The notes below the pieces were generated by a model that did not search any database, was not told the origin of the DNA, and saw nothing but the letters and a program-made list of their open reading frames with translations. A program made the position numbers and the translations under genes. A DNA stretch of 64,000 nt from an uncultured Aquimarina sp. (GTDB lineage: Bacteria; Bacteroidota; Bacteroidia; Flavobacteriales; Flavobacteriaceae), in assembly GCA_947498775.1 (NCBI GenBank), contig CANMLL010000001.1:248001-312000 (forward strand), given 5' to 3'. Each line of letters opens with the position of its first letter. Positions within the stretch are counted from its first letter, which is position 1. Positions 35,637-44,833 of the stretch are shown one piece after another.

Positions 35637-36760
35637 TTTGGAGCAGGTTTTTGCGTTATAGATTCAACAATAAATGCAGCGGTCTTATCACTAGCACCTC
35701 TGCCGCCAAGCTTTTTTTCAAGATCATAATAATCCAAAAACATCACGGCTCTTTTATAGTCGTCTAGTATAGTAGTAAGCTCTTCTTTAAGTCTTTTGGG
35801 GTTAAGCTCACCCTGAATAAGTTCGGTCACTATGGGTTTATTCATGATAAGATTTACCAAAGAGATATAGTCGAGATTAATAATTCGTTTTGCAATTTGA
35901 TAAGAAATATAGCTTCCCTTATAACAAACCACCTGGGGTACTTTAAATAACGCAGTTTCCAAAGTGGCTGTACCCGATGTTACTAGTGCAGCATTACTAA
36001 GACTTAGTAAATCGTAGGTTTCATTCATTACCAAATGCACTCCTTCTTTTTTGATAAAAGGCGTATAAAAAGAAGGATCTTGACTAGGAGCCCCCGCTAT
36101 TACAAATTGATATTCGGGAAAATTATCTACCGCAGTTAGCATAATCCCAAGCATTTTCCGGATTTCCTGCTTTCTGCTACCGGGCAATATCGCGATAATA
36201 GGTCGATCATCTAGATGATGTTTTTCTTTAAAGTTGTCGGGCATAATCTGTTTGTGATCTGCGATAGCATCGATCAAGGGGTGACCCACAAATTGAACGG
36301 GATATTCGTACGTATCATAAAAATCTTTTACAAAAGGCAATACTACATACATATAATCTACATATGCTTTTATAGTTTTAATGCGACCTTCTCGCGATGC
36401 CCAAAGTTGAGGGCTTATATAATAATGCGTTGTGAAATTTTGAAGTTTTGCCCATTTTGCAACCGGTAGATTAAAACCAGAATTGTCAATTAAAATAACT
36501 ACATCTGGGTGATACTGTTTGATGTCTTTTTTGCAGTATTTGATAAATCCAAGTATTTTACGAAGGTTGAATAGGATTTCGATAAACCCCATAAAAGATC
36601 GTTCTTTATAATGTTTTACCAAAGTACCCCCAACAGCTTGCATAAGATCCCCTCCCCAAAACCTAAATGCTGCTTCGGGGTCTTTTTTAAGAATAGATTT
36701 CATAAGATTGGCACCATGCAAATCACCAGATGCTTCTCCTGCAATGAGGTAGTATTTCAC
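35633..36760 (-). CDS. lpxB: Lipid-A-disaccharide synthase
   Basis: A 375-residue GT19 glycosyltransferase that joins UDP-diacylglucosamine and lipid X in lipid A synthesis, at the inner face of the cytoplasmic membrane. The N-terminus reads YYLIAGEASGDLHGANLM, followed by FRFWGGDLMQAVGG, DVVILIDNSGFNLPVAKW, YYISPQLWASREGRIKTI, FVGHPLID, ILPGSRKQEI and, near the C-terminus, SGTATLETALFKVPQVVCYK. Length and motifs are standard. It belongs to a minus-strand group surE-(membrane protein)-lpxB-NlpC. Confidence 0.95.
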   Translation of the reverse strand: MKYYLIAGEASGDLHGANLMKSILKKDPEAAFRFWGGDLMQAVGGTLVKHYKERSFMGFIEILFNLRKILGFIKYCKKDIKQYHPDVVILIDNSGFNLPVAKWAKLQNFTTHYYISPQLWASREGRIKTIKAYVDYMYVVLPFVKDFYDTYEYPVQFVGHPLIDAIADHKQIMPDNFKEKHHLDDRPIIAILPGSRKQEIRKMLGIMLTAVDNFPEYQFVIAGAPSQDPSFYTPFIKKEGVHLVMNETYDLLSLSNAALVTSGTATLETALFKVPQVVCYKGSYISYQIAKRIINLDYISLVNLIMNKPIVTELIQGELNPKRLKEELTTILDDYKRAVMFLDYYDLEKKLGGRGASDKTAAFIVESITQKPAPK

Positions 36761-36846
36761 TTGTTTTAAATTATGTTAATTATTTTGACGATCGATTATT
36801 TTTTAATGCTCGTTTTATCTAAATATATCGCTATAGGCTAAAAATT

Positions 36847-37143
36847 TTAACCAAATTTACTAATTGCAATACAAATAGCTGCAATTAGTGTTGCAAGAAG
36901 CACGCCACGAGCTCGATATGCTTTTTCTTTTTTCAAAAATAAGAAGAAAACCACAAGGTTAGGAATTGCTCCAAGCACGATAAGGCTGCCAAATGAGTCA
37001 TTTTTCAGAGCCGCTGTAATTGTTTCAGAAAACCCCAAATTATGTGGACTCAAGACCGAAAATATAAAAACACATACTACAAATCCAATGCTATTTGCAA
37101 GTAAACCGGTTACAAAACCGATTGCTATTTCTTTTTTAATCAT
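36847..37143 (-). CDS. Small conserved membrane protein, 98 aa
   Basis: A hydrophobic protein with about three membrane helices (about 7-30, 48-68 and 76-95) and short charged ends (MIKKE..., KKEKAYRARG). No enzymatic motif is seen. It overlaps the 3' end of surE by 8 bases and lies before lpxB, an arrangement that suggests cotranscription. The function is unknown; envelope-related work is a guess from the neighbours. Confidence 0.75.
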   Translation of the reverse strand: MIKKEIAIGFVTGLLANSIGFVVCVFIFSVLSPHNLGFSETITAALKNDSFGSLIVLGAIPNLVVFFLFLKKEKAYRARGVLLATLIAAICIAISKFG

Positions 37144-37924
37144 GTAATGACCAATTATTTAGTTCTTGTATAAAATGATGAGCCGTAAGATCAAACTGAG
37201 TAGGCACAACAGAAACATATCCTTGTCTAAGTGCCCACTCGTCGGTATCTTCGCCTTTATCCTCGTTAATAAATTCGCCAGAAAGCCAATAGTACTGCCT
37301 ACCCATTGGGTTAGTTCTTTTATCGAATTCTTCTACCCAATATGCATTTGCCTGTCTGCAAATTTTTATACCTTTTATTTCTTCTTCGGGTAATCTTGGG
37401 ATATTGACATTAAGAACAACTCCCTTGGGTAATTCATTTTTAAGAACATTTTCTACAATAGTTTTTACATATTTTTTTGAAGCTTCAAAATTTGCGTTCA
37501 TACTATAATCAAGCAAAGAAAATCCAATGGCTGGTATTCCTTCAATACCTGCTTCTACAGCTGCACTCATAGTGCCAGAGTAAATTACATTGATAGCAGA
37601 ATTTGATCCGTGATTAATACCACTTACACATAAGTCAGGTTTTCTGGGCATGATCTCTTGAGCTGCCATTTTTACACAATCTGCCGGAGTGCCAGAGCAA
37701 CTAAATTCTTTTTGAGGTGCATTTTTATCGATTACAATTGGATCGCAGTATATTGTGCTGTTTACAGTAATCGCATGCCCCATACCACTTTGGGGACTAT
37801 CGGGCGCCACTACAAAGACATCACCGATTTCGTTCATAACACCTATTAACGCACGTATTCCAGGTGCTGTGATTCCATCATCATTGGTCACAAGGATCAA
37901 TGGTTTTTTTTGAGTCATAGCCAT
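37136..37924 (-). CDS. surE: 5'/3'-nucleotidase SurE
   Basis: A 262-residue metal-dependent phosphatase acting on nucleoside 5'- and 3'-monophosphates. The N-terminal motif PLILVTNDDGITAPGI carries the metal-binding DD pair, followed by VVAPDSPQSGMGHAIT, CSGTPADCVKMA and the SGINHGSNSAINVIYSGTMSAA metal/phosphate site. The start may be the ATG at 37924 or the second in-frame ATG at 37918. It leads the group that runs into lpxB. Length is normal for the family. Confidence 0.95.
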   Translation of the reverse strand: MAMTQKKPLILVTNDDGITAPGIRALIGVMNEIGDVFVVAPDSPQSGMGHAITVNSTIYCDPIVIDKNAPQKEFSCSGTPADCVKMAAQEIMPRKPDLCVSGINHGSNSAINVIYSGTMSAAVEAGIEGIPAIGFSLLDYSMNANFEASKKYVKTIVENVLKNELPKGVVLNVNIPRLPEEEIKGIKICRQANAYWVEEFDKRTNPMGRQYYWLSGEFINEDKGEDTDEWALRQGYVSVVPTQFDLTAHHFIQELNNWSLHD

Positions 37925-38185
37925 ATGATTTTTATGAGGTTAAAAATACACTTTTTTTATACCAAATATTTAATGAAACAAGTGGAAGCGGGAATATTAG
38001 CTCATTTAAGAAAAATTTAGTAATATTACAGGTTATTGGCACGATTTTTAATGTATTTTGCTAAGAAACAGAACCCCTAAATTTTTTGAGCGTATGAAAT
38101 AAGCCATAGTTATAAAGTTGATACAATTTGGCTAATAATTACTGGCGATTCCATACGACCGTTAAAAAACAATAATATTGAACCT

Positions 38186-40321
38186 ATGAAAAAGAGTTTT
38201 TTGATTTTGATGCTTACCGTAATCGTTTCGGTTGCTTCTTGTAGTTTTACCACCAAAGTAGAAAATGGGCCGGATAAAGATAAACTACTAATTGATTTGA
38301 TAAGTTATGTTCTGGGTAAAGGACATTATGATGCGAAGGATATAAATGACGATTTCTCAAAAGAAGTTTTTACAGATTATGTGGACGCATTAGACCCTCT
38401 TAAGCGTTATTTTTATGAAAGTGACATCGAGGAGTTTAAAAAATTTGAGAAACTTATAGATGATGAAATAAGGAATAAGGAGATCACATTCTTTAATTTA
38501 ACCTACAATCGACTACAGCAAAGAATGGCTGAAGCCAGATCTCTGTATAAAGAAATTTTAGAAACACCTTTTAACTTCCATAAAGACGAAAGTATCGATA
38601 CAGAATATGATAAGTTGTCTTATGCTAAAAACAAAAAGGAAATGCAGGATCGCTGGAGATTGCAGCTTAAATTTAATGCCCTTTCTAGTTATTATGACAA
38701 GGTAGAAGAACAATTGGATTCTGTTACTGCTAATAAGGATTATGCTCGAAAAACTTCGATGGTTATCGAAGAAGAAGCTCGGGGACTTACACGTAGTTCA
38801 TTAAAAGAATATTTCGAGTTTGCCGACGACTTAGAGCGCAAAGATTGGTTTACCATATACATTAACTCTATTGTAGAAGAGTTTGATCCGCACACCTATT
38901 ACTTCGCACCACAAGATAAAGATAGATTTGACATTGCCATGTCTGGAAAATTAGAGGGTATCGGAGCGAGATTGCAAAAGAAAAATGATAATGTAAAAAT
39001 TATTGAAATTATTTCTGGTGGTCCGGCATGGAGAGGCAATAAAGTCGAAGTAGGGGATCTAATCATGAAAGTAAAACAAGAGGATGAACAAGAACCCGTG
39101 AGTGTTGTAGGGATGCGTCTCGACGATGCTGTGAGTCTTATAAAAGGCCCTAAAGGAACTAAAGTTTCTCTTACAGTCAAAAAGGTAGATGGCACCACTG
39201 AAGTTATCGATATTATTAGAGATGTTGTCGAACTTGAAGAGACGTATGCAAAATCATCTGTGGTAAAAAAGAATGATAAAACTTTTGGAATCGTTAATCT
39301 GCCAAAGTTTTATTTCAATATGCAAGACTATAATCAGCGTAATGCTGCAAAAGATGTTAAACAAGAAATTGTGCGTCTTAAAGAACAAAATATGGATGGT
39401 TTAGTGATAGATTTACGAGATAATGGAGGGGGGTCGTTGCAAACCGTCGTTGATATTGCTGGTCTTTTTATCGAAAAAGGACCAATTGTTCAGGTTAGAA
39501 CAAAAGGAGAATCTCCTGAGGTTTTAAGCGATAAAGACAGAAATATTCTTTGGGATGGACCTTTGGTAATTTTGGTGAATGAACTGTCTGCTTCGGCTTC
39601 AGAAATTTTGGCAGCTGCTATGCAAGATTACAAAAGAGCGATTATCATAGGAAGTAAACAAACCTACGGTAAAGGTACTGTTCAAAATGTGATGGACCTA
39701 AACAGATGGATGAGAAGTAATGATTTTGGTGATCTTGGAGCCTTAAAGCTTACTACTCAGAAATTTTATAGAGTAAACGGAGGTTCTACTCAATTAGAAG
39801 GAGTAAAAAGTGATGTAGTAGTGCCAGACCGATATAGTTACATTGATATCGGAGAGAAGGATCAGGAAAATCCATTGCCGTGGGATAAGATCCCTGCAGC
39901 AGATTATGATGCCTGGGATGGGTATATCGACTTTGATCAAACTATTAATAATAGTAAAGCCAGAATGTCGGTGAATGATCAATTAAAATTGATTAATGAA
40001 AACGCAAAATGGGTACGACAAAAAAGAGATGTCAATATGTACTCTTTGCAGTATGATAAATACAAAGCAAATATCGCGCTTAACAAGGAGCAGGCAAAAC
40101 GTTTTGATGCCATAAACGATTATAAAACTGATTTAAGTTTTGAGTCACTCCCTTACGAAAAAGAATTGATCATAAAAGACACCGTTTTGGCAGAAAAAAG
40201 AAAAAGATGGCACGAATCTCTTAGCCAAGATGTATATGTTGAAGAAGCGATAAGCGTATTAGAAGATATGAAGATTAATAATATCAGAAGATCCAAAAAT
40301 CCTCTTACGCTGAAGAATTAA
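38186..40321 (+). CDS. Carboxy-terminal (tail-specific) processing protease, Prc-like S41
   Basis: A 711-residue exported S41 peptidase. The signal sequence is lipoprotein-like (SVASCS, Cys19-20). An N-terminal helical region (25-235) of the Prc type is followed by a PDZ domain (about 245-335, GIGARLQKKNDNVKIIEIISGGPAW) and the S41 protease core (about 345-560) with VIDLRDNGGGSLQ, the catalytic Ser in NELSASASEILAAAMQD and the Lys in GSKQTYGKG. A C-terminal DUF3340-type extension with many Lys/Asp residues completes the Prc layout. It degrades or trims periplasmic proteins from their C-termini. The next gene starts 7 bases later, though no functional link is obvious. Confidence 0.93.
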   Translation: MKKSFLILMLTVIVSVASCSFTTKVENGPDKDKLLIDLISYVLGKGHYDAKDINDDFSKEVFTDYVDALDPLKRYFYESDIEEFKKFEKLIDDEIRNKEITFFNLTYNRLQQRMAEARSLYKEILETPFNFHKDESIDTEYDKLSYAKNKKEMQDRWRLQLKFNALSSYYDKVEEQLDSVTANKDYARKTSMVIEEEARGLTRSSLKEYFEFADDLERKDWFTIYINSIVEEFDPHTYYFAPQDKDRFDIAMSGKLEGIGARLQKKNDNVKIIEIISGGPAWRGNKVEVGDLIMKVKQEDEQEPVSVVGMRLDDAVSLIKGPKGTKVSLTVKKVDGTTEVIDIIRDVVELEETYAKSSVVKKNDKTFGIVNLPKFYFNMQDYNQRNAAKDVKQEIVRLKEQNMDGLVIDLRDNGGGSLQTVVDIAGLFIEKGPIVQVRTKGESPEVLSDKDRNILWDGPLVILVNELSASASEILAAAMQDYKRAIIIGSKQTYGKGTVQNVMDLNRWMRSNDFGDLGALKLTTQKFYRVNGGSTQLEGVKSDVVVPDRYSYIDIGEKDQENPLPWDKIPAADYDAWDGYIDFDQTINNSKARMSVNDQLKLINENAKWVRQKRDVNMYSLQYDKYKANIALNKEQAKRFDAINDYKTDLSFESLPYEKELIIKDTVLAEKRKRWHESLSQDVYVEEAISVLEDMKINNIRRSKNPLTLKN

Positions 40322-40328
40322 AACATTA

Positions 40329-41441
40329 ATGCCAAAAACAAAATCAAACTCTTTAAGCAAACTAGCGCTCCAAAAATTTAAGAAGAATTTTTGGGGTGTT
40401 TTGAGTTTTTACTTCATTGTTTTTTGTGCGGTTGTTGCAGTTTTTGCCTATGTTCTGGCTCCTGATAATTCTCAGAATGCCAATCAGATGCATTTGTCTA
40501 TTCACTCAAAGCCTCCCGGATTTACAATTAAGATGCTCACAATACCATCTCAAACCTCATATGATCAGTCTTTTTTTAGCAAAGTTTTTTTTGGAGAAAG
40601 AAATACAGATACCGAGATCCCAATAGAGCGGTATATAGTAAAAGAAAATGCCTTAAAAATTTATCCATACAGCGAAGGAGAAATAATTGGGATTTCAAAA
40701 GAAATCCCGTTGCAGAGTTTTTCAAAAGACCTTGAACCAGAAGATATCATTGATACATTTATCAAAAATCAAAAATTTATATTGGGCACCGATAAATATG
40801 GTAGAGATTTGCTTAGTAGAATGCTTGTGGGAATACGAATATCATTTTCAATTGGATTTGTAGCAGTGTTGATTTCTTTACTCTTAGGGATATCACTTGG
40901 GGCGATTGCGGGATATTTTGGAGGTAAAGTAGATGCGGCAATCATGTGGTTGATTAATGTGACATGGTCTATACCAACGCTTTTATTAGTAATTGCCATT
41001 ACGCTGGCTTTAGGAAAGGGATTCTGGCAGGTATTTATTGCAGTAGGACTTACCATGTGGGTAGAAGTAGCTCGTGTAGTTAGGGGTCAGGTATTAAGCG
41101 TAAAACAAATGCAATATGTTACTGCGGCTAGAGCATTAGGGTTTACCAACTTTAGGATCATTACCAAACATATTTTGCCTAATAGTTTGGCACCTGTAAT
41201 TGTAATTTCTGCAGCTAATTTTGCAGCAGCGATTCTCATTGAGAGCGGACTTAGTTTTCTCGGAATTGGAGCACAACCACCCATGGCAAGTTGGGGAGCA
41301 ATGATTAAAGATCATTATTCGTATATCATTTTAGGTAAAGCCTACCTGGCCATTATACCCGGATTAGGGATTATGAGTCTTGTCATGTCTTTTATGTTAA
41401 TTGGAAACGCACTGCGGGATGCCTTGGATGTGAAGGGATAA
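40329..41441 (+). CDS. ABC transporter permease, OppC/DppC-like
   Basis: A 370-residue inner membrane permease. An N-terminal helix (about 18-45) of the OppC_N type is followed by a periplasmic region of about 110 residues, then five helices (about 165-365). The inner-membrane loop contains the EAA motif region TAARALGFTNFRIITKHILPNSLAPVIV. The family moves di- or oligopeptides together with OppB, OppD/F and a binding protein, none of which is nearby, so the partners must be encoded elsewhere. A clear terminator follows. Confidence 0.9.
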   Translation: MPKTKSNSLSKLALQKFKKNFWGVLSFYFIVFCAVVAVFAYVLAPDNSQNANQMHLSIHSKPPGFTIKMLTIPSQTSYDQSFFSKVFFGERNTDTEIPIERYIVKENALKIYPYSEGEIIGISKEIPLQSFSKDLEPEDIIDTFIKNQKFILGTDKYGRDLLSRMLVGIRISFSIGFVAVLISLLLGISLGAIAGYFGGKVDAAIMWLINVTWSIPTLLLVIAITLALGKGFWQVFIAVGLTMWVEVARVVRGQVLSVKQMQYVTAARALGFTNFRIITKHILPNSLAPVIVISAANFAAAILIESGLSFLGIGAQPPMASWGAMIKDHYSYIILGKAYLAIIPGLGIMSLVMSFMLIGNALRDALDVKG

Positions 41442-41462
41442 TTTTTTGTGTATAAATTGTAA

Positions 41463-41497
41463 AAAATCATCCAGAAGGGTTTTCCAGATGATTTTAA
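41463..41497 (+). terminator. Intrinsic terminator after the OppC-like gene
   Basis: AAAATCATC (41463-41471) pairs with GATGATTTT (41487-41495), followed by a T-rich stretch, 21 bases after the stop codon. Confidence 0.8.
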
Positions 41498-41530
41498 TAA
41501 ATTTTTATCCTTAAGGATTAAGAGATTTGG

Positions 41531-41692
41531 CTAATCCCCTAGTACCTCATAGCAGGTATCAATTAGCCATTCGTTACCGTCTCTTTGAGCTGTTGCAATA
41601 CAGTCGCTTAACGGACTACCACCGTTTATTTTTCTGGTGTCCTTTTTTGAAATTTGATACGGTTTAAGGTTTTCTAGAACGGATTTTTTCAT
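41531..41692 (-). CDS. Double-glycine-leader micropeptide precursor, 53 aa
   Basis: A 54-codon frame including the TAG stop at 41531-41533, starting ATG at 41690-41692. It begins MKKSVLENLKPYQISKKD and continues to KINGG (Gly24-Gly25), the leader style of GG-type bacteriocin-like precursors that are cut by C39-peptidase ABC exporters. The predicted 28-residue core after Gly25 is acidic, with Cys31 and Cys47 that could form a disulfide, plus Trp42. It is too short for standard ORF calls. Neighbours include a TPR-CHAT gene and, about 5 kb away, a protein combining C39-like, VKOR and thioredoxin domains. No exporter with an intact C39 domain is in the window. The precursor call rests on the leader pattern. 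Confidence 0.7.
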   Translation of the reverse strand: MKKSVLENLKPYQISKKDTRKINGGSPLSDCIATAQRDGNEWLIDTCYEVLGD

Positions 41693-41846
41693 GATAATTA
41701 AGTTTAATAGTAATGCCTACTCTATTAATATTGGTTTTCGGCTTCCCCAAAAGGATAATTGCACTTCTAATGATGTCTTAGATTGTAACTATCCTTCAGG
41801 GACTAGTTATTCCTTTGAAGATTTCTTACCCATCAAAAAGTGTTAA
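41691..41846 (+). CDS. Possible small ORF or gene remnant, 51 aa
   Basis: A frame from ATG 41691 to TAA 41844-41846. The translation looks protein-like: NAYSINIGFRLPQKDNC, several Cys/Asp/Ser residues and FEDFLPIKKC at the end. The NIGFRL piece resembles the C-terminus of formylglycine-generating-enzyme (SUMF1-like) domains, so it may be the tail of a lost gene. It overlaps the start of the micropeptide gene on the other strand by 2 bases. Coding status is doubtful. Confidence 0.25.
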   Translation: MIIKFNSNAYSINIGFRLPQKDNCTSNDVLDCNYPSGTSYSFEDFLPIKKC

Positions 41847-41852
41847 AATAAA

Positions 41853-41888
41853 AAAAACTTCACCGAATTCTTTTTCAATGAAGTTTTT
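41853..41888. terminator. Bidirectional intrinsic terminator
   Basis: AAAAACTTCA and TGAAGTTTTT form a 10-bp stem with a 16-base loop, with A and T tracts on both sides. It ends the minus-strand CHAT gene 28 bases after its stop and would also stop any transcript of the small plus-strand ORF. Confidence 0.85.
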
Positions 41889-41915
41889 GTAAAGCTTTAG
41901 ACGCGTTTTTTTCTT

Positions 41916-44696
41916 TTAATAACTTTTCTTCAGTTTCTGATAAGCTATCAAACAAATTAATAGAATGGGAATTATAAGTAATGACCAATATATAGAAAAG
42001 CCAGAGGGGTTTACAATAGGTCCAGAATCACCCAATAACACAAATGTGGCCCAATAATGTGGAGAACTTTCAGAGAGTGAACTATTGTTTAAGTAGCTAA
42101 GTTTTGCATTTCTTAATGCCTTGGATTTTGATTGTTTATTTTTTAAGTTTTTATAAAACTGATCCATTATATATAAGGTAGACCTGTCATCTACACTCCA
42201 TAAAGAAGATATTACACTTTTGGCCCCAGAATGAAAAAAACCTCTTGCTAAACTCATGACACCTTCTCCTGTTTCTTGTTTTCCCAATAATGTATTACAA
42301 CCGCTTAGCACTACCAAATCAGCATTATTTTGGGTAAGATATAACTCTTCTAGGCGGAGTTTATCGTCGCTAAATGCAATCCATGGTGTAATCGAATCGG
42401 TGGCATTTGCATGAGTAGCAAGATGTATAATAGCATGACCCTCAATTTGATTAAGAAACTGCTGTTTTGATGCTTCACTCTTGATAAATATTTCTCCAGA
42501 AAAAGTATTGCGTATGTTTACTATTTCTTTTCGGTTATTCTCTAAGGGATTCAGATTATATTTTCCAAAGTCATTTGGTGCAAACCCAAGGAATGAAATG
42601 TCTTTAGTTCCTGCTTCATTGTCAACGCTATTTTCTAAAAAAGAATTAGAATATGCATAACTGATTTCAGAGCTTTCAATTAAATAATCAGGTTTTTTTT
42701 CTGGAATAGGCGAGGTTATCAAAGCTTCAAAAGGAAGGTAATTAAGATAATTATCAGGAATTATGATCACTTTTTTGTTTCGAATATTTGTTTTAATTTT
42801 TTTATTCGGAAATAATTGATTAAAAACTTTATATCCGATTTTTTGATATGATGTTATGTCCTGCTTTGTTTTAAAAGGAGTCGCAGCTTTTTTAATAAAT
42901 ATGGAGGTGTTTTTTTTTATTTGATCAACATCTTCTAGTTCAATAAAATCGATATTATATTTAGTAATCGACATTAAATATCCCTTATAATAAGCTTTGC
43001 TACTATAATTATCTTCTTTTGGGGTTTTATTGTGGATAGTGTAACGAGGCTCATTGTGTTCTGAAATATTGTATTCCAAAGCCACAGTATTTTCATCAAG
43101 AGATTCTTGAAAAGATTTTAAATTGGTAATCGAAGAGAGAATCTCAAAATTTGCATAATTTGTGTTATAAATGCTGTCTTGCAGTTGTTGCAATTTTCTT
43201 TTTTGATCTAGAATCCAAACCGATAATGAATCAAAATCTTTAGGTTTTGTTGTTATTTCTTTTTCTCTTTCTAAAAGGTAAATTCTTTTTCTAAGTTCTG
43301 TCTCGTTATTAACCAATTCTTGAGGAAGCTTTAAGGATTGTTTTAGTTTCTTTTTTATTAAATCCTCGGTCAATAGTAATGCTTTGTTTTTTTCCATGAA
43401 ATAGAAGGCTTGCTCTGGGTTTTTTGATAAGAAACAGGCTTCTACTGCTTTGCCATATAGATCGGCACTTTGCTTTCGCCAATAGAGTTTGGATTGAAAT
43501 TCACGACTTTCGATACGAATAAGATCAATCAAACGATCTGCCATCAAAAATGTTTCTATAGATTGTTTAAGCGATGTGCTGTTTGCTGCGAATTTGAATT
43601 GTTTTAGATGGACATTTGCCAGATCCTTGAGAATAGTTAGTAAATATTGGGTGTTTGGTGAAGAAGCTGATAGTTCAGATATAGATTTGTTAGATAACAA
43701 CAAGTCTATCGCTTGAACATAATTTTGTATACATTTATCATACAATTCTTTCTGTTCTAAGCAATATCCAATATTAGAAATACTTATGGCAAGTTGTAAT
43801 GTGTCTTTTTTAGTATTGTAATCTATGGCTTTTGTGTGATATCTAATGGCCAGATCAGGGTTAACAGTGTTGTATAGATTTCCAATAATTTCAAGCGTAC
43901 GGGCAACTCTTGCAGTATCTTTTGATTGTTTTGCTATTTCTAAAGCCTCGTTATAGTAATGTAAAGCTTTTTTGAATTTTAGGTTTTTTTCCTGATTATG
44001 CAGAGTGCCCAGAAGTATCTTTATATTGTATCGGGTAGAGGCTCTAGAATTGATTTTTTGCACAAGAGAATCTGCAAACAATAAGTTTTGTATTCCTTTA
44101 TTAAAACTCGACAAAGTTTCTAATTTTATATCGTTGCCTGCCGCATTGATATTGTTGGTAATAAGATTTTTATAGGACTTATTTTCTAGTAACAATGATC
44201 TTGCAATATCAAAATGAAAGGCAGCTTTATGATAATCACCGATTTTTGAGTAACATCTTCCTAATGCGGCATAAGCATCTGCGGCATACTTGTTCTTAGA
44301 ATTAATGTTTAGCAATGCTTCATAGCTTTCGATGCTTTTGGTGTATGCATTATTTTTAAAGTAAAAAAATGCAAGGTTTTTTAACCCATTCTGAAGTAGT
44401 GTTGTGTCTTCAGGATACATCTTTTTCTTTAACTCCAATGAATATTGATTGATTTCTATGGCATCTTCAAGTTTGCCAACTTTATACTTCCATATGGCAT
44501 ATTTATGAGTAATACGTTCTAATAAGCTATCCTGTCTCTGGTTTTGGTAGAAATTAATAATAGAGTCGAGTTTCTCTTCTTTTTTATTTTGAACAAGATC
44601 TGATGTCAAAATAGTTTCCCAATCTGAAGAAATTTCTTGTGCATAAAAAGTAAAAAAATGCAACAAACAGGATAAAAGAACTATTTTGATGGTCAT
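41916..44696 (-). CDS. TPR-repeat protein with CHAT (caspase-like) domain and C-terminal membrane anchor
   Basis: A 926-residue protein: signal peptide (ending near YAQEIS, residue 20), TPR-like helical repeats (about 60-430, e.g. NKYAADAYAALGRCYSKIGDYHKAAFHFD), a coiled-coil linker (about 455-520), then a CHAT domain (about 600-890). The catalytic pair is His762 in HLATHA and Cys800 in LSGCNT, followed by GEGVMSLARGFFHSGAKSVISSLW. A hydrophobic segment (about 900-918) and Lys-rich tail close the protein, so the protease-like domain should face the periplasm on an inner membrane anchor. CHAT domains are separase/caspase-related cysteine peptidases. A sigma/anti-sigma-like pair lies divergently beyond a lipoprotein gene. 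A paralogue is at 59002-61611. Substrate unknown. Confidence 0.9.
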   Translation of the reverse strand: MTIKIVLLSCLLHFFTFYAQEISSDWETILTSDLVQNKKEEKLDSIINFYQNQRQDSLLERITHKYAIWKYKVGKLEDAIEINQYSLELKKKMYPEDTTLLQNGLKNLAFFYFKNNAYTKSIESYEALLNINSKNKYAADAYAALGRCYSKIGDYHKAAFHFDIARSLLLENKSYKNLITNNINAAGNDIKLETLSSFNKGIQNLLFADSLVQKINSRASTRYNIKILLGTLHNQEKNLKFKKALHYYNEALEIAKQSKDTARVARTLEIIGNLYNTVNPDLAIRYHTKAIDYNTKKDTLQLAISISNIGYCLEQKELYDKCIQNYVQAIDLLLSNKSISELSASSPNTQYLLTILKDLANVHLKQFKFAANSTSLKQSIETFLMADRLIDLIRIESREFQSKLYWRKQSADLYGKAVEACFLSKNPEQAFYFMEKNKALLLTEDLIKKKLKQSLKLPQELVNNETELRKRIYLLEREKEITTKPKDFDSLSVWILDQKRKLQQLQDSIYNTNYANFEILSSITNLKSFQESLDENTVALEYNISEHNEPRYTIHNKTPKEDNYSSKAYYKGYLMSITKYNIDFIELEDVDQIKKNTSIFIKKAATPFKTKQDITSYQKIGYKVFNQLFPNKKIKTNIRNKKVIIIPDNYLNYLPFEALITSPIPEKKPDYLIESSEISYAYSNSFLENSVDNEAGTKDISFLGFAPNDFGKYNLNPLENNRKEIVNIRNTFSGEIFIKSEASKQQFLNQIEGHAIIHLATHANATDSITPWIAFSDDKLRLEELYLTQNNADLVVLSGCNTLLGKQETGEGVMSLARGFFHSGAKSVISSLWSVDDRSTLYIMDQFYKNLKNKQSKSKALRNAKLSYLNNSSLSESSPHYWATFVLLGDSGPIVNPSGFSIYWSLLIIPILLICLIAYQKLKKSY

Positions 44697-44781
44697 TAAC
44701 TGAAGTAAACAATTTTTATATGATATAACGAATATAAAAATTATCCCACCTTATTATGACTTTTTAAGAGGATTTTAAACA

Positions 44782-44818
44782 AAAGAAGGAGGTGTCACAA
44801 ATAACAACCTCCTCTTTG
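44782..44818 (-). terminator. Intrinsic terminator of the 44834-45304 lipoprotein gene
   Basis: AAAGaAGGAGGT and ACCTCCTCTTT form a stable stem; on the minus strand it is followed by TTTTGTTT. It separates the lipoprotein gene from the CHAT gene, which must have its own promoter. Confidence 0.8.
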
Positions 44819-44833
44819 TTCGATTATGACTAT

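Noticed and set aside
38041..38075. TTG...TATTTTGC promoter-like match upstream of the Prc-like protease gene
   Set aside because: The -7 box is one base short of TAnnTTTG and the leader would be over 100 bases; not strong enough to list as a feature.
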